This document shows positions 8,126-16,165 of a DNA stretch of 63,729 bases, in pieces. The stretch comes from Prevotella sp. UBA3675 (GTDB taxonomy: Bacteria > Bacteroidota > Bacteroidia > Bacteroidales > Bacteroidaceae), in NCBI GenBank assembly GCA_002372235.1, contig DFJI01000018.1:23620-87348 (forward strand). Reading direction: 5' to 3'. The stretch's first letter is position 1. Every line of letters begins with the position of its first letter. The position numbers and the translations under genes are program-made. The notes under the pieces were generated by a model. That model was not told the DNA's origin and did no database searches. It saw only the letters and a program-made list of their open reading frames with translations.

Positions 8126-8615
8126 CTTTCACGATGAGCACGGTGGCGTAGGCTGATATGCCTTCCTCACGACCGGTGAAGCCGAGGTGCTCGGTGGTGG
8201 TGGCCTTGATGGAGATGTCGTCCTCGTCGCAGCCGATGATGTCGGCCATGCAGGCTTTCATCTCGGGAATGTGCGGATTCATCTTCGGGCGCTCGGCACA
8301 GATGGTGGCATCGATGTTGCCAAGCCGATAGCCCTTAGTGGCGATGAGCTCAACGGTCTTCTTCAAAATAATCTTGCTGTCCATGCCGTCGGTCTCGGCA
8401 GCCGTGTCGGGGAAGTGATAGCCAATGTCACGCATGTTGGCGGCTCCTAAGAGGGCATCGCAGATGGCATGTATGAGCACGTCGGCATCGCTGTGGCCCA
8501 GCAGTCCCTTCTCGTGCGGGATGCAGATGCCGCCCATCCATAGGGCGCGCCCGGAAACTAACTGGTGGACGTCGAAGCCGAAGCCGATGCGAAAGCGAAG
8601 TGATGAATGGGTCAT
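8121..8615 (-). CDS. ispF: 2-C-methyl-D-erythritol 2,4-cyclodiphosphate synthase
   Basis: Cytoplasmic enzyme of the MEP isoprenoid pathway; it cyclises CDP-methylerythritol 2-phosphate to MEcPP with release of CMP. The protein starts RIGFGFDVHQL and contains GLLGHSDADVLIHAICDALLGAA, which supply the metal-binding Asp and His residues (DVH and the HSDAD His). It ends with the family segment GFTGREEGISAYATVLI. The ATG at 8613-8615 gives 164 residues, close to the usual 155-165. A longer upstream frame reaches into porV but encodes low-complexity Ser/Pro/Thr sequence and is not part of the gene. It lies 58 nt after porV on the same strand and may share its transcript. Confidence 0.95.
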   Translation of the reverse strand: MTHSSLRFRIGFGFDVHQLVSGRALWMGGICIPHEKGLLGHSDADVLIHAICDALLGAANMRDIGYHFPDTAAETDGMDSKIILKKTVELIATKGYRLGNIDATICAERPKMNPHIPEMKACMADIIGCDEDDISIKATTTEHLGFTGREEGISAYATVLIVKD

Positions 8616-8673
8616 AATGGTGGGTTGTAGGTGGGTGAGGTGGGTATTGTGGGGGTTGTGGGTTGATGGTGGG

Positions 8674-9852
8674 CTATTTCTTAAAGAGATCGCGGATGCC
8701 GTCGAAGTCGAAGGCGAGGGAGAAGCGGAGGGTGCGGTCGAGCGGGTTGTTCTGCGCGGTGGAGATGACGTAGCCCACATCGAGGGAGAACACACTCATG
8801 CGGAAGCCGCCACCTACGGTGAAATACTTACGGTTGCCCTTTGCCTCGGCCTCGTGATGATAGCCTGCACGCAAGGTGAACTTGTCGTTATAGCAGTATT
8901 CGGCGCCTATGCTCCACTGTATCTCCTGCAGCTCCTCCTTGAAGCCGCCCGGTGCATCGCTGAAGCTCTTGAATATGCCGTTGATGCTCGACACGTCGCT
9001 GTACTGGCGGCGCACTCGGTCCTGATAGTCGCTGTTGTTCTCGCCCACCTCCTGCACGGGCACCGTGGGCACCATGAGCTTGTTGGCATCGGCGGCTATG
9101 GTGAAGCGGTTCCACTCGTTGATGGGCACCATGAGCGAAGCGCCGAGGCGCAAGTTGGCCGGTAGGAACTGGCTCTCCTCATCGCCATAATAGGAAATCT
9201 TACTGCCTATGTTGCTGGCGTGCAGACCGAGTCCGAGCTGGCACTCGCGGTTGCCTATCATCACATAGTTATTATAATAGATGCCTATGTCGGCAGCGAA
9301 GGCCGATGCGGGCTTCGAGTCTTCAGAATAGTCGTATCGCAGGTCACTGTATATCCATCGTATGGCAGCACCCAATGAGAAGGTCTCGCTCAGCATGCGC
9401 GAGTAGCCCACGTCGATGGCCATCTCGTATGGCTTCACGGTCATGGAGGCATCCTCGCCGTTGATGTCGGTATAGACCTCGCCGAGCGAGAAGTATCGCA
9501 GCGAAGCCGAGAGCGCTCCGTAGTCGCCTATGCGATAGTAGCCTGCCACGTATGCCAGGTCGATGTCGCTGACGAGTCTTCGGAGCCACGGTGTGTAGTT
9601 GAGCGACAGTCCTGCACGGCTGATGCAGAAAGGATACTTGGCCAGGTTCCACGCCTGCGAGTTCACGTCAGGGTCGGTAGCGCAGCCCACGTCGCCGAGT
9701 CCGGCAGCACGTGCATCTGGAGCGATTGTTTGCGAAATGACAGCATGCTCCACAGGGTTGAACGTGTTTGTCTTATAGTCTTCGGCCTGAGCGGCTTGCA
9801 TCGACATGGCAGTCACGAACGAGAGCAAAATACTTTTCTTCTTATTCATCAC
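8674..9852 (-). CDS. porV: Type IX secretion outer-membrane protein PorV (LptO)
   Basis: Outer-membrane beta-barrel that collects T9SS cargo at the surface and hands it to the PorU sortase. A signal peptide covers about residues 1-24 (ending AAQAEDYK). The mature start SQTIAPDARAAGLGDVGCAT is the signature of PorV, followed by barrel strands and a typical aromatic C-terminal strand (LRFSLAFDFDGIRDLFKK). The length of 392 fits the family. It lies 21 nt downstream of porU on the same strand, the order known from other Bacteroidota, so the two are probably co-transcribed. Confidence 0.95.
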   Translation of the reverse strand: MMNKKKSILLSFVTAMSMQAAQAEDYKTNTFNPVEHAVISQTIAPDARAAGLGDVGCATDPDVNSQAWNLAKYPFCISRAGLSLNYTPWLRRLVSDIDLAYVAGYYRIGDYGALSASLRYFSLGEVYTDINGEDASMTVKPYEMAIDVGYSRMLSETFSLGAAIRWIYSDLRYDYSEDSKPASAFAADIGIYYNNYVMIGNRECQLGLGLHASNIGSKISYYGDEESQFLPANLRLGASLMVPINEWNRFTIAADANKLMVPTVPVQEVGENNSDYQDRVRRQYSDVSSINGIFKSFSDAPGGFKEELQEIQWSIGAEYCYNDKFTLRAGYHHEAEAKGNRKYFTVGGGFRMSVFSLDVGYVISTAQNNPLDRTLRFSLAFDFDGIRDLFKK

Positions 9853-9873
9853 CTATTAAAACGCAGGTGTTCC

Positions 9874-12800
9874 TCATTTATTGCCTACGACGATGAGTTT
9901 CTGTGCAGCCGATGCCTCTGTGCTGCCATTCGAGCTGACGAGCACCCTGTAGAGATAGAGCCCTGTGTGGAGGCGGTTGCCGCTGCCCACGTTCAGGTCC
10001 CAGTCGATGGCGTAGGTCTCGTCTTGTGGCACTCCCCTCTCGGTTCTGCGCCAGAGCACGCGCCCTGAGGTGTCGAATATCTCGAGCGTCACGTCCAGTT
10101 CACTGCCTATGCGGTTGTGTGTGAAGAGGAATCGTGTGTTGGTCTTAGCCGGATTGCGCACGCAGATGATGTTGAGCAGTTGGGGCTGCAGTGTGGGATC
10201 GACGACGAACTCCAGCTCGGCGGTCGATGAGTTGTTCAGTATGTCCCATGCGCGCAGCATCAGCTTGTGCCTGCCCTCCTCGAGTGCTGGAATGCTGTAG
10301 CCCACGGTTCCGCTGCAGTAGTCGCCGAAGTTGTATTGGAAATAGCTGTTGAGCACGTAGGTCTTGGCCATGTCGTTGTCGATGATGAGCTCCAGGTCGT
10401 GCCCGATGCCGCTTCCAGCCACGTTGATGCCGTCAACGTCGTGCAGCTCGGCATAGAAATAAGGTGTGCTGTTCACGGTGCCTCCGTTCTCAAACGAGCG
10501 GTCGTTCAGATAGCAGTAGATGGAGGGGCCCGTGTCGTCGAGTCCCACCTCGCCCGATCCGTTCATCACGAAGTTCTCCTCCACTCCGTGCGATATGACC
10601 GTCTTGTCGTTGTTGATGGCATAGAGCAGTATCTGTGCGCACTCGTCGCTGTAGCTGATGTCGCGCGGCACTGCAAATGCCACCACGAAGTTGCCGTTAC
10701 TCACGCTGTCGCTGCCGCTATAGATGGTGCTTGGCCGGTCGGTATAGGTCATGGCCGTCGAGGTGCTGTTCTTCTTGCAGGTGATGGTCTCCTCCACGTC
10801 TCTGACGATGATGGTGGCCACGCCGCTGAAGTCGCTCTGCCCCTCGATGTGTCCCTTCACTACGGCGCGCGAGCCAGCGGCGAGCTTCAGCGGCTCGCTG
10901 CCCGTGAGGGGCTGTCCGTTAATCTCGTCGATGACGGCCTTGGCCGTGGGCATGGCCAGCCGCAGTGCGGGGTCGCCCAGGAAGTTATAGTTCAGCTTGT
11001 TCACCGTGCGGTCGCCGCCGCCTTCCACCAGTTCGCACTTAGCCCTGCGCACGGCCTCGGCCATTGTGACGTAGCGCCCGTCGCTCTGCTGCGTGAACAG
11101 ATGCTTCATGAACAGCCGGTTGATGGCCAGGTTGCGCTCCATGAACACGGTGCGCGTGGTGCCGAAGAAGGCGATGGCTCCGCCTTTCTGGTTGAAGAGT
11201 GCCTTCTCGCCGATGTTGTCGATGTGGGTGTCGAAGGGCATGATGTCGCACGAGGCCGTGACCCAGAGCGGCAGCCGCATGGAGGTGGCCTCGCCGAAGT
11301 CGGCCAGCTGCAGCACCTGCTCGTGCGACAGGCAGTAGGCCGAACCGTGTCCGTTGTAGTTCATCACCAGTGCGCCGTCGCGCATCTGCTGCCTGAGCAG
11401 TCGTCTCACGTCGGGATAGCTGTTGCCCGTGGCGGTGGTGGTGCGGGCGTATGCATCCCAATAGACCTTCTTGATGTTATAGGCGTGGTCCATGCCGTGT
11501 ATGAGCGTGGCCAGCTCGTCGGCAGCGGCCATGTGCTGATTGTCGTCGCCGTCGTCGCCCATGAAGCAGAGCAGGTTCTGCCAGGCTCCGGCATTCACGT
11601 TGTTGGTGTAGTCCGTAATCTTGTCAACGGCGATGGTGGCCTCGGCCTCTGTGCGTGCCGAGATGCGGCCCACGGCCACGTCGGGCTTGCCCATGTTGTT
11701 GTCGATGCGCTCGCCGTCGTCGAGCAGGCAGTAGTAGTCGTCGCTCACGTAGCAATAGACGTTGCTGAACGAGTTGTCGCTCTCATAGCACAGCAGGAAG
11801 TTGTCGGGGTTCTGTCCCTTGAACTCGCTGGTGAGCATTCGGTTGTCCCACACTCCGTCGCCGAAGAGCAGCAGGTATTTCGGAATCTGGCTCTCGTCGG
11901 TGGCGCGGTCGTAGAACATCTTCAGGTATCGGCGGTAGGCATTGGCGTCGGGTGTGCCGCTTGAGAACTCGTTGTAGAGCTCGTCGGCAGTCACCACGCG
12001 CACGCTGATGCCGTCTTTCTGCTCGTGGAGCGTCTTCAGCCGTTCGGCCTGTGCGCGCAGCAGCTGCGATGTGGGCACGATAATCACCATGTCCACCGCG
12101 CCGTCGGCATGGCGGTCCTGATTGGTCACCTGTCCCACCACCGTCGGCTCGGGTGCTGCGCTCAGGTCGATTGCCTTGGGCTGGTCCATGGTGAGGGTGA
12201 TGTGGTCCAGTCGCATGTGTGCGGTGATGCCCGATGTCTGTAGCAGCTCCACGGTGTTCTCTCCCACGTTGAGCGAGCTGAGGTTGAAGTGCCATGTATA
12301 GGTGGCCACCGAGCTGTAGGTGGTCTTCTCGCCAAAGTAGCTCACGCCCTTTCCTGTGGTCTCGGCATTGACCACGATGCTGCCCACCTGCTGTCCGTTC
12401 ACCACCACGCTGGCTGCGCAGTAGCCGTCGTAGGTCATGGCCACTGAGAGCGTGGCGTTGGGGCTCGACGAGGCGAGCGTGTAGCTGATGGGGGTCCGCG
12501 CGCTGAGCGGTGTCTTGGTGTAGAGGTTGCGCCCGCCGTGATACCAGGAGTACTCCTCGGGCTCTACCAGCGAGTGATAGTTGTTGGGGTGCAGGGTTGC
12601 CGTGCTGCGGAACGTCTGCTCGTCCACGGTCAGTGGCTCGGCATCGCTCTCGGTCAGGAAGTAGTAGGCCACGCTGCTGTAGTTGTTGCGCTTGCGCAGC
12701 CGCTCGGTGGCCGACGGCCAGTTGACGGGTCCCACGGCATGAAACAGCCGTCGGCCTCCCACGTTGCAGGTGGGCACCTCCTTCAGGTCGTCGGTGGCGC

Positions 12801-13440
12801 GCAGATACTCGTCGGTGAGTATCTCGGGCTGCAGGGCTCCGCCATAGCCATAGACCTTCACCTTCGACGGATTGCTGAAGCCGGCCTTCTGCACCAGCTG
12901 GTCGCTCAGGCAATAGACGCCCGTCTCGGGAATGCTGATTTTCACCCATCGCCCGCTGGCCAGCACTGAGTGGTCGGCATAGCGGTCGGCAGCCGTTGTG
13001 GCGGCAGCAGCGGCCTTCCGCTGGCCGCGCGCGGTGGCCGGTGCCTGTGCATCGACCTTCAGCATGAAGCTCACCAACTTCTGATAGCGGCCCTCACGCA
13101 TCACCAACGGCACGAACGACACGTCGAGGGCGCCGCGCTTGCGGGCCACCGTGAGGCGCTGGTCCACCACGGGCATCTCGGGCAGGGGTGCTCCCCCGCT
13201 GATGCGCTGGTAGCGGGCCACGTCGGTGGGGTTCATATCTATGAATTCGGGATAGACGATGCTCACGCTATAGATGGAGTCGGCATAGTCCGTGCCCAGG
13301 TCTATCTGGTAGTTGAAGCTGGGCAACAACGAGTCGAGCTTCACCTCGCCGGCTGTGAGGTTGAAGAACCGCTGTGCCGAAGCGCCGACCGACAGGCAGG
13401 CTGCGGCCACGAGTGTCAAGATATATCTTTTCATAAACAT
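9874..13440 (-). CDS. porU: Type IX secretion system sortase PorU (C25 cysteine peptidase)
   Basis: Surface-exposed cysteine peptidase that removes the C-terminal signal of T9SS cargo and attaches the cargo to lipopolysaccharide. A signal peptide (residues 1-22, ending VGASA) precedes a long N-terminal beta-rich part. A gingipain-type C25 domain covers roughly residues 430-800, with catalytic His698 in NYNGHGSAY and Cys731 in WVTASCDIMPFD. The end (GLYLYRVLVSSNGS, ASAAQKLIVVGNK) resembles a T9SS C-terminal domain, as in other PorU proteins. Length 1188 is normal. Together with porV it shows that this cell has a T9SS; the motor and translocon genes (porK-N, sov) are not in the window. Confidence 0.95.
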   Translation of the reverse strand: MFMKRYILTLVAAACLSVGASAQRFFNLTAGEVKLDSLLPSFNYQIDLGTDYADSIYSVSIVYPEFIDMNPTDVARYQRISGGAPLPEMPVVDQRLTVARKRGALDVSFVPLVMREGRYQKLVSFMLKVDAQAPATARGQRKAAAAATTAADRYADHSVLASGRWVKISIPETGVYCLSDQLVQKAGFSNPSKVKVYGYGGALQPEILTDEYLRATDDLKEVPTCNVGGRRLFHAVGPVNWPSATERLRKRNNYSSVAYYFLTESDAEPLTVDEQTFRSTATLHPNNYHSLVEPEEYSWYHGGRNLYTKTPLSARTPISYTLASSSPNATLSVAMTYDGYCAASVVVNGQQVGSIVVNAETTGKGVSYFGEKTTYSSVATYTWHFNLSSLNVGENTVELLQTSGITAHMRLDHITLTMDQPKAIDLSAAPEPTVVGQVTNQDRHADGAVDMVIIVPTSQLLRAQAERLKTLHEQKDGISVRVVTADELYNEFSSGTPDANAYRRYLKMFYDRATDESQIPKYLLLFGDGVWDNRMLTSEFKGQNPDNFLLCYESDNSFSNVYCYVSDDYYCLLDDGERIDNNMGKPDVAVGRISARTEAEATIAVDKITDYTNNVNAGAWQNLLCFMGDDGDDNQHMAAADELATLIHGMDHAYNIKKVYWDAYARTTTATGNSYPDVRRLLRQQMRDGALVMNYNGHGSAYCLSHEQVLQLADFGEATSMRLPLWVTASCDIMPFDTHIDNIGEKALFNQKGGAIAFFGTTRTVFMERNLAINRLFMKHLFTQQSDGRYVTMAEAVRRAKCELVEGGGDRTVNKLNYNFLGDPALRLAMPTAKAVIDEINGQPLTGSEPLKLAAGSRAVVKGHIEGQSDFSGVATIIVRDVEETITCKKNSTSTAMTYTDRPSTIYSGSDSVSNGNFVVAFAVPRDISYSDECAQILLYAINNDKTVISHGVEENFVMNGSGEVGLDDTGPSIYCYLNDRSFENGGTVNSTPYFYAELHDVDGINVAGSGIGHDLELIIDNDMAKTYVLNSYFQYNFGDYCSGTVGYSIPALEEGRHKLMLRAWDILNNSSTAELEFVVDPTLQPQLLNIICVRNPAKTNTRFLFTHNRIGSELDVTLEIFDTSGRVLWRRTERGVPQDETYAIDWDLNVGSGNRLHTGLYLYRVLVSSNGSTEASAAQKLIVVGNK

Positions 13441-13507
13441 GTTGTTTCGTACTTTCTATAACGCTAAGTCATTTAGTTTTATTGTGTGTATGTGGGCATG
13501 CATGCGC

Positions 13508-15679
13508 TCAGCGCACCACCTTGCGCGTGTGTCCCTGACGGTCGCGCATCAGGTAGATGCCGCGCCGCCCGGGCCGCGCCACGGGCTTGCCGTCGAGCGT
13601 GTAGTAGCCCGCAGGCTGAGGTGTGGCCGTGGCGGGTGTCGCGATGGCGCTGATGTTTCCGGCCATCAGGTCGCCGAGCAGGCGCGTCTCCTGCTGCAGC
13701 CGGGCGTTGGTGAAGGCCGGATCGGCCACCGCCGGCTCATAGACGTTGGCCAGATAGTCTGTCAGGGCTTTGCGCACGGCTGCCGAGAGTGCCCCTCCGC
13801 CGAGGGCCTCACGCGCCCTCTGGGCCGTCTCCTTGTAGTCTCCCCACAGACGGGCGTTCACGGCCAGCGTGTCGGCCAGCCACATGATGCGCTTCACGAC
13901 CGTCGTCCCCATCAGCTTGTTGTTGATGGTCAGGTTGAAAGCCGCGTCATAGTTGTCGCGATACGACTTCGACACGGTGATGCCGTCGTAGTTCTGGTGC
14001 ATGTTGGGCAGCTCGTCGTTCCACCGCTTGTAGGCATCGGCCTTGCTGCCGAAGTAGGTGAGCTGGAAGTCGTCGAAGCAGCTCCAGTCGGCCTCCAGCA
14101 GTCCGCGCTTCTTCACGCCCAGTGTGAGCTGATGGTTGTCGATGGCCACAAACAGCGTGTTCTTGTAGGCATAGAGCGAGTGCATGTAGTGCTCAGCCGC
14201 CTCCATGTCGTCGGGTATGTAGTAGGTGCGTGTGCCGTCGGTGTGGCTGGCTTCGCGCCCCACGCCGCGCGACTTCACCACCATTCGCGAGTAGGGCGAC
14301 ACGATGGGCCAGGCCAGCGTGTCACTGCCGCTCACGGCATAGAGGCGAGCCAGCTGCGAGCAGTCGTCCTTCAGTGCGTAGTGGCCGTAGGCCGCATCGG
14401 CATTGCCGGCACGGTAGAAGGCGTTCACGCTCACGGCATAGACGCCGTTGGGCAGTCCGCTGATGGTCTGATAGGTGTCGAAGGTGCGGTTGTAGTGCTC
14501 GGCATTCTCCTTCGGACTGGCTGCGCCGAAGGCATCGCCCTGCCAGCCGGTGGTGAGAATATTGGAGTTGAAGGCCGGGTTGGTGATGAGCGGCGTGAGG
14601 CTGACGGTGCTGCTGGCCGAGGCGTCGGTCTCCTGAACCTGAGTCAGGTCGGTGAGATAGCGGAAGTTATGGTTCTTCAGACTGTTGACGGCCTGCAGGC
14701 CCATCGTCTGATAGTTGCCGCTCCAGTCCACTCCGGCATAGTCCATGAGCACGATGCCCGCAGGGCCCACCGGACTGGCCTCGTTGGACAGGAAGTCCAC
14801 GACGGCGGCATTGGTGTAGGAGGCATTCTCACGGTAGCCGTCGCTCTTCGACAGCTGTATGCCGAAGATTTTGCCCACCTGCGAATAGGCCGAAGCCAGG
14901 TTGAACACCCACACGGTGCTCTTCAGATTGCGCTTGCCACTGGCATCGAGCAGCTGTCTCACAGCCGCCACCTTGCGGTCGATGTCGCCACTGGCATGGG
15001 TGTCCGAAAAGTCCTGCACGTAGAGCTGGGCCCGGGCATTGTTGGGGCCCACGATGCTGCCGCTGGTCTGCAGCGCCCAGTCTATGTCGCCCGTCCAGCC
15101 CTGGAAGAAGCCGCCCACGGGCGTGTCGGCATAGGCATCGCGGCTGAGCAGCAGTATCTTGCCCCGCACATCCTTCAGCTTCAGGTCCTTGCGGAACGGC
15201 ACGAAGAAGTCCTTCAGGTCGTCCTCGCCCAGCAGGGCGAGCAGCCGGGCCGGATATTTGCCGCTGTCAATCTGGTCGCCCTCTTCGGCATGGAGCAGGT
15301 GAATCACGGCAAACTCGGAGGGATTGGCCACCAGCAAGTCGCGCAGCATGCGCAGCGCATTGTTGAACCTCAGCTTTGTGGGCACCACGCCGTGATTGAT
15401 GTTGATATAGTCGTCGTAGAGCGCCGGGCGCATGTCGAACGCGCGCACGCCCAGCTCCCACTGCTCCGGAATCTTCACGTCCTGCGTCTTGGCATAGTCG
15501 TCGCCAAACGAGCCGAAGAGTGAGTTTGTGAATCCGTGGCTGGTGGCCGAATCGTGAGTGCCCGGAATGGAGAGCACCGACACCAGTGTGTTGTCGGGCA
15601 GACGCTTCATCCAGTTATCGGCATGGAGCGATGTGGCAGTGGCCGCAAACGCAAGCAGTAAGGAGCACCATTTTTCCAT
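13508..15679 (-). CDS. Secreted PI-PLC-like phosphodiesterase with a possible T9SS tail
   Basis: Likely cleaves phosphatidylinositol-type phosphodiesters outside the cell. The Met at 15679 gives a clean signal peptide (MEKWCSLLLAFAATATSLHA). The alternative start at 15730 lies upstream of the -7 promoter box and cannot be used from it. The PI-PLC X domain occupies about residues 25-300: SIPGTHDSAT holds the first catalytic His (42) and Asp (43), GVRAFDMRP gives Arg79, and NINHGVV gives the second His (96). The C-terminal ~300 residues are uncharacterised beta-rich sequence. The end (LDGKPVARPGRRGIYLMRD, then GHTRKVVR) matches the tail of the bspA-like protein. It lies directly upstream of porU on the same strand, with its own perfect promoter. 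Confidence 0.85.
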   Translation of the reverse strand: MEKWCSLLLAFAATATSLHADNWMKRLPDNTLVSVLSIPGTHDSATSHGFTNSLFGSFGDDYAKTQDVKIPEQWELGVRAFDMRPALYDDYININHGVVPTKLRFNNALRMLRDLLVANPSEFAVIHLLHAEEGDQIDSGKYPARLLALLGEDDLKDFFVPFRKDLKLKDVRGKILLLSRDAYADTPVGGFFQGWTGDIDWALQTSGSIVGPNNARAQLYVQDFSDTHASGDIDRKVAAVRQLLDASGKRNLKSTVWVFNLASAYSQVGKIFGIQLSKSDGYRENASYTNAAVVDFLSNEASPVGPAGIVLMDYAGVDWSGNYQTMGLQAVNSLKNHNFRYLTDLTQVQETDASASSTVSLTPLITNPAFNSNILTTGWQGDAFGAASPKENAEHYNRTFDTYQTISGLPNGVYAVSVNAFYRAGNADAAYGHYALKDDCSQLARLYAVSGSDTLAWPIVSPYSRMVVKSRGVGREASHTDGTRTYYIPDDMEAAEHYMHSLYAYKNTLFVAIDNHQLTLGVKKRGLLEADWSCFDDFQLTYFGSKADAYKRWNDELPNMHQNYDGITVSKSYRDNYDAAFNLTINNKLMGTTVVKRIMWLADTLAVNARLWGDYKETAQRAREALGGGALSAAVRKALTDYLANVYEPAVADPAFTNARLQQETRLLGDLMAGNISAIATPATATPQPAGYYTLDGKPVARPGRRGIYLMRDRQGHTRKVVR

Positions 15680-15709
15680 CTTTTTGCTGTCAGTTTTTGG
15701 TTTTTGCGG

Positions 15710-15741
15710 CAAAGATATGAATAAAATCATGAATCACCAAA
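15710..15741 (-). promoter_or_regulatory. Promoter of the PI-PLC-like gene
   Basis: Minus-strand TTTG (15738-15741), exactly 20 nt, then TATCTTTG (15710-15717): a full match to the Bacteroidota primary-sigma consensus. The expected start point near 15705 leaves a leader of about 25 nt before the ATG at 15679 and rules out the longer frame beginning at 15730. Confidence 0.85.
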
Positions 15742-15770
15742 CTTCGCCTCTCCGTTTTTCACTTTCGCGC

Positions 15771-15869
15771 TCCCTTCCCGACCCCTTTCAGGCTCTTTTC
15801 AGTTCCCTTCCCAACCACTGTCAAGCCCTTTTCGGTTCCCTTCCCGCCCTTTTTCAGGCCCTTTCAGGC
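15771..15869. repeat. Pyrimidine-rich 33-nt tandem array
   Basis: TCCCTTCCC recurs at 15771, 15804 and 15837, an exact 33-nt period, with the rest of each unit a variation of ACCCCTTTCAGGCTCTTTTCAG. It lies in the 486-nt gap between the PI-PLC-like gene and miaB. A short open frame runs through it but codes only for the repeat, so I do not call a gene. Confidence 0.7.
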
Positions 15870-15897
15870 CCGTTTTCCGGGTTCCGTCGTCATTCAG

Positions 15898-16051
15898 CCT
15901 GAATCACGATGCGATTTCGGCAGTTTCACAAAACGATTCAGCCAAAATCGTTTCGTCATTTCGCCTAAATCATTTTATGATTTCACCTAAATCGTTCTGT
16001 GATTTCGGCAAGATGGCAGCGCCATACAGCCTAAACGATGCAACGAAGCAC
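15898..16051. repeat. 22-nt tandem array, CCTAAATC family, upstream of miaB
   Basis: Seven units follow one another every 22 nt from 15898 to 16030. Those at 15964 and 15986 are nearly the same (CCTAAATCATTTTATGATTTC-like); those at 15920 and 16008 are degenerate. The unit core CCTAAATCRNNNNATGAT is the same as in the array at 42034-42199. Together with the 33-nt array just before it, this fills the gap up to the miaB promoter. Confidence 0.8.
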
Positions 16052-16124
16052 CGCAAAAGGGCGACGAGTGTATGGGTTTAATGAAAATTAACTGTCACAT
16101 TCGGCATATCTATGCTTTATTTCG

Positions 16125-16132
16125 TAACTTTG
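16125..16132 (+). promoter_or_regulatory. -7 element of the miaB promoter
   Basis: TAACTTTG matches TAnnTTTG. I see no good TTTG at the expected -33 distance. A start near 16137 would give a leader of about 28 nt before the ATG at 16166, which supports that start over the in-frame ATG at 16112. Confidence 0.55.
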
Positions 16133-16165
16133 ACCCCAAAAAGATTGAAAGAGACCTTCAAGATA

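Noticed and set aside
8616..8795. N-terminal extension of IspF up to 8795
   Set aside because: It overlaps the 3' end of porV, is low-complexity Ser/Pro/Thr, and IspF proteins begin near RIGFGFDVHQL.
10267..11964. Long plus-strand open frame of about 565 codons opposite porU
   Set aside because: It is the mirror of a GC-rich gene with strong third-position bias; the encoded sequence is rich in His, Val, Leu and Gly without any domain, and porU on the other strand is certain.
13313..15523. Plus-strand open frame of about 736 codons opposite the PI-PLC-like gene
   Set aside because: Same cause as the frame opposite porU. It has no signal peptide or recognisable motif, and runs out of the end of porU.
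15680..15730. Longer N terminus of the PI-PLC-like protein starting at 15730
   Set aside because: It lies upstream of a perfect -7 box (15710-15717) and would place charged residues before the signal peptide; ATG 15679 is better.
15721..15902. Small gene through the 33-nt array
   Set aside because: The encoded peptide is only the repeat (FQALFSSLP-like), without ribosome-binding site or conserved part.
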